From Philhelius pedissequus (taxonomy: Eukaryota > Arthropoda > Insecta > Diptera > Syrphidae), in NCBI GenBank assembly GCA_910595825.1, contig OU343161.1:32906525-32970524 (forward strand): 64,000 nt of DNA, in the 5' to 3' direction. The first letter of the stretch is position 1. Every line of letters begins with the position of its first letter. Positions 45,520-56,365 of the stretch are shown here, in pieces. A program made the position numbers and the translations under genes. The notes under the pieces are model-generated. The model was given only the letters and a program-made list of their open reading frames with translations. It was not told the origin of the DNA and did no database searches.

Positions 45520-46080
45520 ATTTTAAATATTTAATAATATAAACTTAAAAATAAGATTTCAACGAAAAATTCGAGATATTCAATATTCGAAAATTTCTGT
45601 TATGCAGTATTATTTAAGATTCAAAGGACTTCCCATGTAAACATTTTAATTGAAATCCGTCGGTCTGTTTATAAGAAAGTCGAAAATCAAAATAGTTGTA
45701 TGGGAGGTACTGTTAAAAACAAAATATTTAAAAAAAATTGTTGACCAAAATGTACACTATACAATAAGTAGTGCACACACTTTTTTAATCAAAATCGTTA
45801 TAGCCGTTTTCGATATAATTAAGATGGTGGAAGAAATAATATGTCAAATACCGTTATGCTTGGGGCTAAAAAAAAACTATTAAAAAATCTATTTGAGACA
45901 ATCACCTAAAACGCTTAAGTACCAAGTTTGAAGAAATTCGATTCAGCAGACAAAATTGTGGGTCCCACTTTTTTGGTGTGCTCGTGCATCGTAATATCGA
46001 CTTTGATTAAAATCTCGAGCTCGATTTTTTCTTCAAAATGCAAAACTTGCCTTATAGTACCATATCGCAAGTAAAATGAG
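45520..46080 (-). mobile_element. Rep-A dispersed repeat, minus-strand copy
   Basis: The end AACTTGCCTTATAGTACC...ATCGCAAGTAAA (46045-46077) is the inverse of the Rep-A start. ATATTTAATAATATAAACTT at 45528 matches the left inverted arm (21450). The interior is degenerate. Confidence 0.65.
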
Positions 46081-46899
46081 AAATCATAGCAAAATATCAT
46101 TTTTGCAAAATGTCTAGTAAAATGTAATATTTTGACTTTGTTTATCTATACTTGTGTAAGTAATCTTTACAGTAGAAAATCAAGGGTAAAACGGATTTCA
46201 TTACCATTCACAGTAAAGAAATTTCTGCAAAGACGATAACCCTAAAGAAATAGCTAGGAAGTCAAGAGAGGGTAGAAAATCACTTCAACGAGCAACTTAT
46301 AGGTTAGTCTTGGAAGACTGTCGCCATCCTGAGATTCTAAATTAAGAACTTCGAGAATAACGAAAAACCAGAATCCTGAAAATCTAGAATACGGTAAACA
46401 AAAAATACAGGAAGGCCAACATCCCGAACTGAATATCAGTAATATTGGGACGTATTCATAGTCATTTTTAAACTTAGGTTTATTGAATTTTCTGACGATT
46501 ATTCTATTTTTCTGTGTCTATCATTCCAAAATATTTGAAGCTATTTGTTTAGTATAATAAGTTAATAAACTTATAAAAATATAAAACCAACAATTTGTTA
46601 ATAAAATCGGTCTGTATTCATTGCGCTAAAATTGTCTTAAACTGAAGTCTATATAACAAGGGGTGACAACTTTAAGCCTAGTACGCTGCCGATGCGAAAC
46701 GAAAATTTTCGGTGGTCTCCACTAGTAGAGCGAAATGCTAACGAAAACCACAGCGGAAAAATATTTGCGGAGAGTTCTGTAAGCTGTCAAAAAAAAAATT
46801 GACAGGTTGTAAAAACAAAAGGAGTTTTGTCACCATATTACTTTTAGATGTATTTTTTGTTGTCACCAAATTACTTTTAGATGTAATTCTGATCGGTTC
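46081..46899. other. Intergenic
   Basis: AT-rich, no gene recognised. A local repeat TTGTCACCA(T/A)ATTACTTTTAG occurs at about 46827 and 46860. Confidence 0.4.
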
Positions 46900-48430
46900 C
46901 ATCAATGCCAAGTGCCGCTTATGGATTGCGGCGGCGTGGGGGTGGTATTTGCTTTAACGACAAGAGACAGCACTGAGTTTTTGAATCATTAAATTCTACG
47001 CGGTTTTTTATTCCCTATTGGACAATGCTGTCAAGATCAGAATTTAATAAGCTTATCATATGCTGCCGTTGCAGTTCCACATCCGAAGAACAAGGAGCTG
47101 AATCTGAAAACAAATATGAAAAGCTGAGAGTACTGTCGTCAGCCAAACAATTAAGTGGATAAGAAGTTCCAGATAAGAGATCATTAATGGAAATGAGAAA
47201 AGAGTCGGACTCAGAACAGAGCCCTGGGATACACCAGCATTAATTTTGTAAATGTCAGACTTGAAACCGTCTAATACAACTTGTATTGAACGATCCGAAA
47301 GGTAATTTCTAATACAAGGAATAAGAGATTCATCGATACAAAATGCATGCATTTTCGATAAGAGAGCTTGATGCCAAACTCTATCAAATGCTTTTGAAAT
47401 ATCAAGCGCAATAATCTTACTTCCTCCAAAACGATGTAAAGATTTGTGCCACTGTTCGGTGAGATATAATATCAGATGACCAGTGGACATATTGCTACGA
47501 AAGCCATACGTGCGGGACGTAAGTGTGATTGAAGGGTAGTTTGAGGGTAAAAAAGATTCGCCTTTTAAGGGACAGGCTGGACAAATGCTGTTTTCCATCC
47601 ACTCGGAAGGAGCCCAGTAGAGTAGGACAAATGGAAAAGCTTACACAGTGGTTTTGCCAGCGTTAAAGAACACCTCTTCAGAACGATGGGATGGGATTGG
47701 TGTATATCAAGGTCTTTGAGGGCTCAAGCAAAAGCACCAGTGCGGAAGAAGATTCGTCCAATGAAATCGTTAACGCTCTCATGTATTGGAGGATTCATAA
47801 CACTTCCCGGCAGCGTCTAATTACATAACAGCGAATTGCCCTGCAAGCAAATTGGCTTTTTCGCGAGAACTGACAAAAGGGGTGTCATTAAAGACGAGCG
47901 CTGGAATCGAAGATGAAGTTGAATTTCGAATATTTTATACAAATTACCAAAAATTCTTACTACCTTTGGGACATTGTAGTATTTTTTGACTTAATTTTTG
48001 GTCATGCAAAAATTTTGTTCTACGAATGTGAACGTTGCAAGGCTTTCTAGCTTGTTGAAACTTTTTCCGGTTTTCCTCTTTGGGGTTGGCCTTATAATTC
48101 CGGAAACTTACTTCTAACTAACCCTAATAACCTCTTTACAGCTCGAATCAAGCCATGCATTTTCTTTCGGTTTGATAGATTTCACCCTATTCGGGATAAA
48201 ATGTCTCATTCCGTAGTAAATTTGGTATCATATCTGCTGTGGAGTCTGTGTCACTAACGAGGAAGCATAGTGTCCAGTTAAAGTTCCTGAAGAAATTATT
48301 GAGACGGTCCCAGTTGGCTTTCTCATATTGCTAAACGGTTCTCTTAGGTGACTTTTCTTGAACTGAGAGATGTTGGCATGAGTATATAATTTTCGTTAGT
48401 TTGGGTTTTCGGGGTTGTGAGTTTTCGGAA
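46900..48430 (-). mobile_element. Jockey-like LINE, copy 3, 3' truncated
   Basis: On the minus strand: linker (48430-48130: YEKANWDRLNNFF), pre-RT, then RT (47598-47056: TYGFRSNMSTGHLILYL, IIALDISKAFDRVWHQALL, NYLSDRSIQVVLDGF, AGVSQGSVLSPTLF). Motif A Asp is intact in this copy. It stops near the C-terminal domain. It is the same family as copies 1 and 2. Confidence 0.85.
47056..47598 (-). pseudogene. RT domain of Jockey-like copy 3
   Basis: 180 open codons from the QYGFR region through motif A (ALDISKAFD) to motif B (SQGSVLSP). The frame is lost just before the FADD motif, which appears as LIVWLTTVL in a shifted frame. Part of the N-terminal fingers is deleted at about 47530. Confidence 0.82.
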
Positions 48431-48538
48431 TTTCGAGTTTCGGGATTCGGACCACAACTCTGTGGCTTAGGCTGGGAGAGAAGTTTCATAGTAAGAAAAC
48501 TATGTGGCTATGTTTAATTTGAAAAGTAATTATTTGGG

Positions 48539-48984
48539 AAGGCCGTGGCGCGATAGTTGTCTGTTCGCCTGTCAACCTCATGGTCACAGGTTCTATCCCT
48601 GCCGTAGTCTATGTCCTCTTATTTTTCCATTCAAAACCAATTCTAAAATAAATGTCATACAATGAGTTGCTGGTTTACTCATTATATGCAGGCATATAAC
48701 TAACGACATGTAATTGATTAAAACTAGTATACCGATAAAATATGACAAAGAATAAAAAAGTGAATGCGAATTATAAGGGACATAGATAAACAAGACACGA
48801 ACATTTCTCCGCATTAGTTCAGCCGCCATTCCTGGAGATACAATCTGAGACAACAACCACCTACAGTCTCAGAATCGCGCCACACATCTTTCCTATCATT
48901 CTTTCTCTTCCTCAACCTCACGCCCGTGTTGTGTTGAAACATTTAAAGGGTAGTATAATCCCTTGAGGGCGTGTAGATTATAAA
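48539..48984 (+). mobile_element. tRNA-derived SINE, copy B
   Basis: It starts GGCCGTGGCGCGATAGTTGT (box A-like), has box B GGTTCTATCCC (one change from GGTTCGATCCC), and ends TGTAGATTATAAA. It is the inverted partner of copy A at 6912-7392. About 446 bp. Confidence 0.8.
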
Positions 48985-50099
48985 CAAAAAGTTGAGTATT
49001 ATTAAATTAGGGAAATATGTTATTATGAAAACTTGGCAAAATAAAACATCTCAAAATTGATTACAGTCGGCGGAACGACCCAGACACCCCAAGATTAATC
49101 TGATGTTAAAGACTTTTCTACTACACCCTTCCCCATGCCCTACGCCCTTGGGTATACTTATATTTAAAAATACATCAATAAAACAAACATAAAGCCAGTA
49201 TCTCCTGAGGTTTGATTTCAAATGCAAAGGTATCTGTCCGGTCTTGTTGTTAGATGACCCAACTATACTCATACAATTTTTGTTTGTTCAGCTTTTATAT
49301 ATAAAAAAAGCAAATGCTATTTGTTTTACTGCGATAAGATTATAAAACTTATATGTATACTTACATATATGTACGTTGTAATGTTTTGTAAAAGTACACA
49401 AAAATATTGATCAGACTATCCATATTAAGCAGTGCATCAAAAATATTTACAATGTCTTACCCAATGCAAATATAAAATTCTTAAACCAAATAAAAAAAAT
49501 GCACAACTATTATTGCACTTGAATCGTTTATTAGAAATCAGAAAAATTCAATAAAAGCAAGGTCACAAATTTAAATTGATTTCAGTTGTGAGTTTATTTG
49601 CATTTTGTTCGGTCAATTCGATATTTACAATACTTAATTCAAAAATGTTTTGTGTAAAAAATATCAATACAGTTTCTGGCTATCGAAATCCAATGTTTTG
49701 TGTTTTAAGATCGCTTGCTATGCAGGTTAGTTTTAATGTACCAACAATTATTATATTGGTCCATAAATCTATTAAATGTCCTAGAGAAGTTCTTAAAAAG
49801 TTTGTTTGAATTGGGAAGGTATATGGGAATATCTTAAAAAGGAAAAATAAGTCTTACTCACTCAAAACTATTTTCTAATAGTAAAAGTAGTTGAATGACT
49901 TAAAAATCCAAAATAAAATAAAATGCGAAACAATGAAATGAGGAAAAAAATACCGCATAATTGCAATGTTAAGAAGTGAAGTTTTTTTTTGCCGTGGGTA
50001 GGTGTAAAACCTTCAAAAGGCTCTATGAGGACCGAAAAACGCTAACACTAAGTTGAAACTTATCTAGCAATTTATTTTTAACGAATTTAATTAACGTGT
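48985..50099. other. Intergenic AT-rich
   Basis: No recognised gene. A 77-codon frame at 49576-49809 has no family signature. Confidence 0.4.
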
Positions 50100-50252
50100 T
50101 GCAGATAGCTATCTGGTGATATTGCCTGCTTATACCGCGATTTTAAAGTAGATTGTCGTTTAGTGCACCAGATCGGAAGGCTTAGTCCTTCGTAGGAGGC
50201 ATCCTAAATTCGTCTCATCGATAATTCCGATTATTGTTCTATTATTATAGTA

Positions 50253-50634
50253 CTATACGTTTTCCATGATTTCGGGCAAAATCCCGAGATCTCTGTGGAG
50301 ATCTTCGTTTCTAATGTACCAAGGTGCGCTTACAAGCGATCTTAGGAGTTTATTTTCAAATGTTTGTAAGGTATTTAAATTGGAATCTCGCGTACAACCC
50401 CAGAGTTGTATACCGTAAGTCCAGGCATGCTTAAGGACCTGCCTGTACGAAATTCGCTTGTTTTCGATACTGAGCTTAGAGTGTTTCCCGAGCAACCAGT
50501 ACATATCTCTGAGTGTATTATTTATCTCTTCGCATTTCTTTTTAACATGCGGTTTCCATTGCAATTTCGCGTCTAGAGTCATTCCGAGATATTTTGCTTC
50601 ATTAGCAACCGTTTTAACAAATACCGGTAATCTA
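50253..50634 (-). pseudogene. RT C-terminal domain downstream of Mar-5
   Basis: The minus-strand frame reads IRLPVFVKTVANEAKYLGM then TLDAKLQWKPHVKKK, RQVLKHAWTYGIQLWGC and NLNTLQTFENKLLRS, the standard Jockey C-terminal order. It joins the RT at 51982 once Mar-5 is removed. Confidence 0.85.
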
Positions 50635-51942
50635 ATTGGTTATCAATTTTGCGGTTTCAAAAGTAAACGTAAATAAGACACATACAAAATATTTTTTTTC
50701 ATGATATTTCTTTTTTATTATAAAGTTTGATCGTTGACAATATGTGTGAAACACTACATCATTTAAATGACCACCACGCGAATTGTTGCAAGCATAGATT
50801 CTTTTGACATAATTTTAGACCACTTTTTGACACATATTGTGCGGTATCTCAGCCAGAACTTGACGAATGTTGGTTTTCAAGTGGTCAAGACTTAAAAGGT
50901 TTATCTGCATAAGCACGGTCTTTCGCGTAGCCGCACGAAAAAAAAGTCCAGCTGTGTCAAATCGCATGATCTTTGGTGGCCAGTTGATATCGCCACGACG
51001 AGAAATTACGCGGCCAGGAAATGTCGCTTGCAATAAAGTCATATTCGCTCGAGTTGTGTGGCATGTGGCACCGTCTTGTTGAAACCACATATTCTCCAAG
51101 TCGTATTCTTCAATAGTAGGCAAAGAAAGTCGGTTATCATATGGCCATAAGGCTCCAAATTGACGGTGACAGTCGTTCCATCGTCGTTTTCGAAGAAGTA
51201 AGGTCCAATCACACCTCCGGACCGAAAAGCGCCCCAAATAGTGACTTTTTGTGGATGTAATGGCTTCTCTTCAATTACTTGACGATTCTCAGAGCCTCGA
51301 ATACGGCAATGTTGCTTATTAACATACCCACCGAGTGAGAAATGTGCTTCGTCGCTGAAGAAAATTTTGTTAGAAAAATCGCCGTCCACAGCCTGTTGTT
51401 CAAGGACCCATTCGACGTATCTACGACGTTGTGAATGGTCAGCTGGCTTCAGTTGTTGTGTGAGCTAGACTTTATATTTATGTATTTATGTGTAGATCCA
51501 AATGCAAAATACGCCATAATGTGCCGTAAGACAGTCCTCATTCCTGAGAACGACGAGGAATCGACACATTCGGGTCTTCGGCAACACTTTCGCTTACAGC
51601 AGCGATATTTTCAGTGGTACCAGCGAAACGATGAAGCACAGGCTTTACAATATCTCTAACCAATCCATTCTCTTCAAATTTCTTCACAATTTTGCCAATT
51701 GCTTGCGTAGTTGGACGATTATGTAAACCATAATCTCCTCCTAACGCACGATATGTTGCTGTGACAAAATCACCATTTTTGTAGTAGGTTTGAACAATTT
51801 TTAGGCGTTGTGCGATAGTTAAGCGATCCATTTTCGTAAATGTCAGACTTTCAACTGAAAAAAAAAATTGGTTTAACAACTTAGTTTGATAGATGTCGAA
51901 TTCCAGCGCTATACTTTTGAAACCGCAAAATGGGTAACCCTT
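50635..51942 (-). mobile_element. Mariner-superfamily element Mar-5
   Basis: Ends ATTGGTTATCAATTTTGCGG after TA (50633-50634) and GGGTAACCCTT before TA (51943-51944). Length 1308 bp. Inserted within the Jockey element, so younger than it. Confidence 0.92.
50750..51831 (-). pseudogene. Mar-5 transposase, frameshifted
   Basis: It starts MDRLTIAQRLKIVQTYYKNG; open for about 98 codons (51831-51538), then frame changes. It retains FSDEAHFSLGG with Asp, WFQQDGATCHTTRANMTLL and, shifted, the third block. It has the most canonical catalytic residues of the five copies, but at least three frameshifts. Confidence 0.87.
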
Positions 51943-51981
51943 TATTAATTTGTTTATACGTAAAATCTACATGGACTGATC

Positions 51982-53503
51982 TTACTTCATTTTTTGATAT
52001 CCGCATGTTTTTGTCCATTCACTGACATTAGTCAGAGCTTTATGGAATTTAGTCGTAGCATCATTTATGGTTTGGCCAACTGCTAGTATTTCAGTGTCGT
52101 CAGCTAACGTGGCTACGATAGTGGCTTCGGTTTGAGGTATATTACGTGTGAATAATAGGTACAATATTGGACCTAAGACACTTCCTTGTGGTACCCCACC
52201 CACTATATCTTTGAGATCCGAGTAATCATTTCCATGTCTTACTCTAAAAAGTCTATTCTCTAGATAGGCTTTTAGAAGCGTATAAAGTGCTTCAGGGAGA
52301 ATTTGTCTTAATCTAACATTTAGGCCTTCGTGGCACCTTATCAAAAGCTTGTAACACGTCTAGGAAGACCGCGGATTAATTTTCCTTTCTTAAAGAGTTT
52401 TCTCAATGACGTCAGTGATCCTATGCACTTGGTCAATTGTCGAATGCTTGCTTCTAAATCCGAACTGATGTTCAGGTATTAGGCGCTTTCCTTCTACATA
52501 ATATTGGCTGCAGGCGCAGAAGTAATATTCTTTCAAAGAACTTAGATATTACGGGCAGAAGCGAAATGGGTCTATAAGGTTTCTTATCATGTGATGGTTT
52601 GAGAACCATTATAATTTCCGCAACCTTCCATTGGCTCGGAACGTACTTTAGCCTTAGATTGGCATTTATTTTATAAAGAAGATTAATTAACCCTTTGCGA
52701 GGAAGCATTTTGAGAACTTCGGCCGTAATTAAGTCATACCCCGGAGCTTGCTTATACTTAAGCTTTCTTATTTCTCTACTTAATTCGGCAAGGGTTAGAT
52801 TTCTTGTTATGTAATTTTCCCTTGAGTTAGAACTTTTATTTAAATTTTCGTTGAGTACTTGCCCATCAATAGGTTTAACTGTGTTCTCCAGGTAATCCGC
52901 GAAAACTTTTGCTTTCTCCTTGTCGCTTTTTGCCCATTCATTTTGATCATTCTTAATCGGAGGCGCTGTGAGCTTTGGTTTCTTCGTTACCTTAACAGCT
53001 TTCCAGAGTGAGTAGTTGGATTCTTTTCCAGCTGTCAAGCTTTTAAAATAATTTCCAAGTTCAGAAGTTTTGAATTCTGCTATCGTCTTTTTTAGTAAAT
53101 TACACAAGCGATTTAAATTTACCTTGTGTTCAGGTGCTTTTCGTTTCTCTTTTACTAAATCTTTTATTTCCTGCGGATATTTTAGGTTTTTAAAGCGCGG
53201 CATTTCTCTTTGGTAAGGGGTATTTTTCCACGCGGCTTGTTGTACGATACTGACGAAGTTATCTACTGCGTCTTCAAGTTCGAGAGGCGTTTGTAGTGAA
53301 ACCCTTAATTCAACGTTATCCTCTATATCTTTCTTAAAACCTTCCCAGTTGGTTTTCCCATTGGTTAGCGTGGGTGGTTTTTCATTTTTAACAAGATTTT
53401 CGCTCATAGTGAGAATAACAGCAGAATAATCTGAGAAAAGATCAAAGCTTTCTGTTATGCTAATTTTATTTGAGGGTATTCCTTTGACCACAAAAAAGAA
53501 CAA
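51982..53503 (-). pseudogene. Jockey RT, two frames
   Basis: The frame 53503-52472 (343 residues) has the endonuclease C-terminal scrap (FDLFSDYSAVILTM), linker (WKNTPYQREMPRFKN), and RT motifs LKYKQAPGYDLITAEVL and KKPYRPISLLPVISKFFERI. A shift leads to 52344-51982 with GVPQGSVLGPILYLLFT and TLADDTEILAVG (LADD catalytic motif intact). Motif A lies in the shifted gap (52345-52470). Function in a live copy: target-primed reverse transcription. Confidence 0.88.
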
Positions 53504-54131
53504 TAAGGTCAGGTATTTTCGATGGATCAGTCGGCCAGTAAGTCGGGTTGCCAGTCGAATGAAAATCGCAATTATTTTCCATTACCGCTTCGTAGAGCAT
53601 TCGACCCTTTTGATTGAGAAATAACTCTAGATCCTAATAAGCTGTGCTTCGCATTAAAGTCACCACCAAGAATAAAATTTTGTTTAAGTAAGTTTAGCAC
53701 AATCTTTCTCATGCATAAACATTCCTAGTTCTCCAAGTTTTTTCCATAATCCGTTGGCATTCCAAGTTATTATTTTGAGCTTTTCCATCATGTTTTTCTT
53801 TTTGTAGGGCGTTTTGGCCGAAAACTGTTTTCGAGTTTAGTTAGCCTACCAAATATAAGTTTATTTGTACCACATTGCTCCTCAATTTTTGAAAGGATTA
53901 TGTTTAAGACGTTCGTGAGTGGATCACCAGCAGTATCTTTTTGAAAAGGTATGTTCTTAGCCGTTATTTGGGCATATGTGCTTACACTATATTTCTTTGG
54001 TGTTTGCTCTGGTTGTGTTGATTGATCTTGAGTCTCATTTCCTTTGGTTATTTGGGCATTTAACCTCTTAGGGGTTTTAAGAACTTGTTTGCTACTTGGC
54101 TTGCTGGTTTTCGTTGTGACTGCGTAAATTT

Positions 54132-54869
54132 TTATCGCCGTTTTTGTAATTCTTTTGCTACTTCGCAGCCTCTATAGTTGGCCGGATGACTTTTATTACA
54201 ATTTATGCACGTTTCTGCACTTTTGCTATCTGAGGTGCAGTCTTTAGTAAGATGATTTCCGGCGCACTTTACACACCAAGGTTCTTTTTTGCAATAAGTT
54301 TGCGTGTGATTGAATTCTTGACAGCGTTTACACTGCGGAATCAGTTTTGAGCTCTCTCTTAAAGGTTCGATCTTAACAACAATATTGAGGATTGTTTTAA
54401 TCTTGTAAATATCGTCTATTTTCTCTGCCTTATCAAAAGTAACAATAAATAGTGAAAGACCACACTGTACCACATTTGTTTCGCTATCTTTTTTTTGTGC
54501 TTCTCTTTTGACGATGTTCACAGCATCTAAGATCTTATAGTTCCTCTTTAGATCGTTAATAATATCGTCTTTTGGACATGATGGGTGCAAACCTCTCGCT
54601 ACAACACGTAAAGGTCTTTCCGACTTATTCTCATAAGTGTACCATTCCACATTTTTTTCGTTTAGTTTTCGTGACAGGAGACGAAAACTTTCAGGATCTT
54701 TCACGCAAACATTCCATTTGTAGTTATTAAGTGAAATAACTTTAAAGTCTGATGGTGTTAACGTCTTTAAGATAGTTTGCAGCCGGTTATACTCCGCAAT
54801 GCCGATAACATTAATTGGTGGCGGAGGCCTAATGTTAATAGGATTTTCTTTATTCAGGTGAGCATCCAA
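54132..54869 (-). CDS. Jockey ORF1 (gag-like), largely intact frame
   Basis: 245 residues from MDAHLNKENPINIRPPPP. The N-terminal half resembles the PRE_C2HC/RRM-like region of Jockey ORF1 (RPLRVVARGLHPSCP). It is followed by three zinc knuckles: CKRCQEFNHTQTYC, CVKCAGNHLTKDC and CINCNKSHPANYRGC. The frame ends soon after the last knuckle; a Lys/Thr-rich tail may continue to about 53990 in another frame. It would coat the element RNA. The upstream coiled-coil-like Lys/Glu stretch (about 54880-55110) is broken by stops. Confidence 0.8.
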   Translation of the reverse strand: MDAHLNKENPINIRPPPPINVIGIAEYNRLQTILKTLTPSDFKVISLNNYKWNVCVKDPESFRLLSRKLNEKNVEWYTYENKSERPLRVVARGLHPSCPKDDIINDLKRNYKILDAVNIVKREAQKKDSETNVVQCGLSLFIVTFDKAEKIDDIYKIKTILNIVVKIEPLRESSKLIPQCKRCQEFNHTQTYCKKEPWCVKCAGNHLTKDCTSDSKSAETCINCNKSHPANYRGCEVAKELQKRR

Positions 54870-55480
54870 CCTTGCGTTTTTTGCTCGGCCTTTTGTTTGA
54901 GTACTTATCTGTTTCGCGAGCTAGCTCTTCTTCATCAGTGTCATAAATGAAATTTTTCGCGTGCGAAGGACCAGCATTCGAGCCATTGTGGCGTCTGTTC
55001 TTCAGCACCTCATTTTCTTTACGAAGAAGATCAACTTCTTTCTTTAACTCCTGATAAAGGTTTACTACTTCATCAAGTTTTTGACGAAGTTCATTATTAT
55101 CTTTCTTAAGAATTTATGTTTTCATTGAGTCCGTTTTTACTCGCGTTTCTGGCGTTACCGGCGAACTATTCTTACCATTCATACTCCATTGGGATGGAGG
55201 TGATCGAGCAACCCTTGCTTTTTTTTAGAAATGATTTATTAAATTCAATAATTGGTTCTCCCCAGAATCCGTAGAGCCGATCTCGGAAGAGGGTGTATTT
55301 TCCAGTGAACCTGGATTGCCACCTGCTGTATTGTAGCTATTTATTTTACTCATTGCATATTTATGTATACGTTCACTCTCAGTATATGGAGGATGGATTT
55401 TAGTCGTCTCTTACGACAGGCATGCCTTACCTCGGGTATATTCTTTTTTGTTCCCCTACCCGATCGGGGAAATAAGCGAA

Positions 55481-56365
55481 TTAATGATTTTCTCTGTTAC
55501 ACACGGCTGATGTCTATTCATAAACTAATTCGTTTGGTAATAAAAATCAATTTATTTTTGATTTAGATCTGTCAAAAATCTGATTTTGACAATTTTTGCC
55601 AAAAAAATCGATTTATTTTTTGATTTTAAATTAATTTTGCAGATCTGTTTTTTCGGCAGATCTACCACTATTCATCATAATAACTGACAGCCACAAGTTC
55701 TTGTTTGATAATAATTGTTTCGGTTGCAACAAAGAATTAAAATAGTTAATTGGAAGCAGTTTTGGTTTGAATTAATTTATTCGTCCAGCTCATTTTCGGA
55801 TTTACAAATTTGGAATTAAGAACAATGTTCGAGTCAATATTTGGCAGCGCTGATACCGCTAGCTGGTTCACAGACACAAATATGCACCAATACTATAGCA
55901 AATAAAAATCAATCTGAAAACATATTCGATTCTTTACGAAAAATTCAATTTTAAGATCAAAATATTAATTTACCAAACGAAACCTCCATTGCCAACAATC
56001 GGCAATACTGTCAAATCGAATGACACCAGAAATAGTGCTGTCAATTTAAAGTTATCCGCCTCTAAAAATAACCATCTTTATTTTTATGAAAATTTCTATC
56101 TCGGGTTAACTCACCAAATTTCAAGTGGCTCAAATGATTTTTTTTCTCGAAATTAGGTAATTCCTTTCAAAAAAATTTAAAAACTTAAATTTTAAATGTT
56201 GATCCAGGGGGCGTGTCAGCAAATGTGGGATCAATTCTTTCTCAATGTCAAAAAATTATATTGTTCAATGATAATATTTGAGAATCAAGCTATTTCTTTT
56301 TTGAAATTTGGCAACAAAACAATTTTTATGCGTATCGTCTTTGGTCTTTTTGTTTATATATATAG
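55481..56365. other. Upstream region of CYP12-B
   Basis: AT-rich with a local AGATCTG/CAGATCT-type repeat near 55565-55655. The first exon of CYP12-B (mitochondrial presequence) should lie here or farther upstream, but none of the ATG frames gives a basic presequence with a donor in phase. Confidence 0.35.

Larger units (their letters stand above)
50100..55480 (-). mobile_element. Jockey-clade LINE with nested mariner
   Basis: On the minus strand from about 55480: a 5' leader with CTCTTACGACAGGCATGCCT and CCCGATCGGGG blocks typical of Jockey 5' regions, ORF1 (54869-54132), a deleted endonuclease (GGDFNAKHS near 53680), RT (53503-51982) and C-terminal domain (50634-50253). Mar-5 splits the RT C-terminal region, between CGYQKMK and the YLGMTLD block. 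Several stops; dead. Confidence 0.87.

Noticed and set aside
49576..49809. 77-codon open frame as a small gene
   Set aside because: AT-driven frame with no signature, no clear splice or promoter context.
55826..56365. ATG frames upstream of CYP12-B as its presequence exon
   Set aside because: The ATG near 55826 gives an acidic peptide and the others no basic presequence with a donor in phase 0; left as not found.
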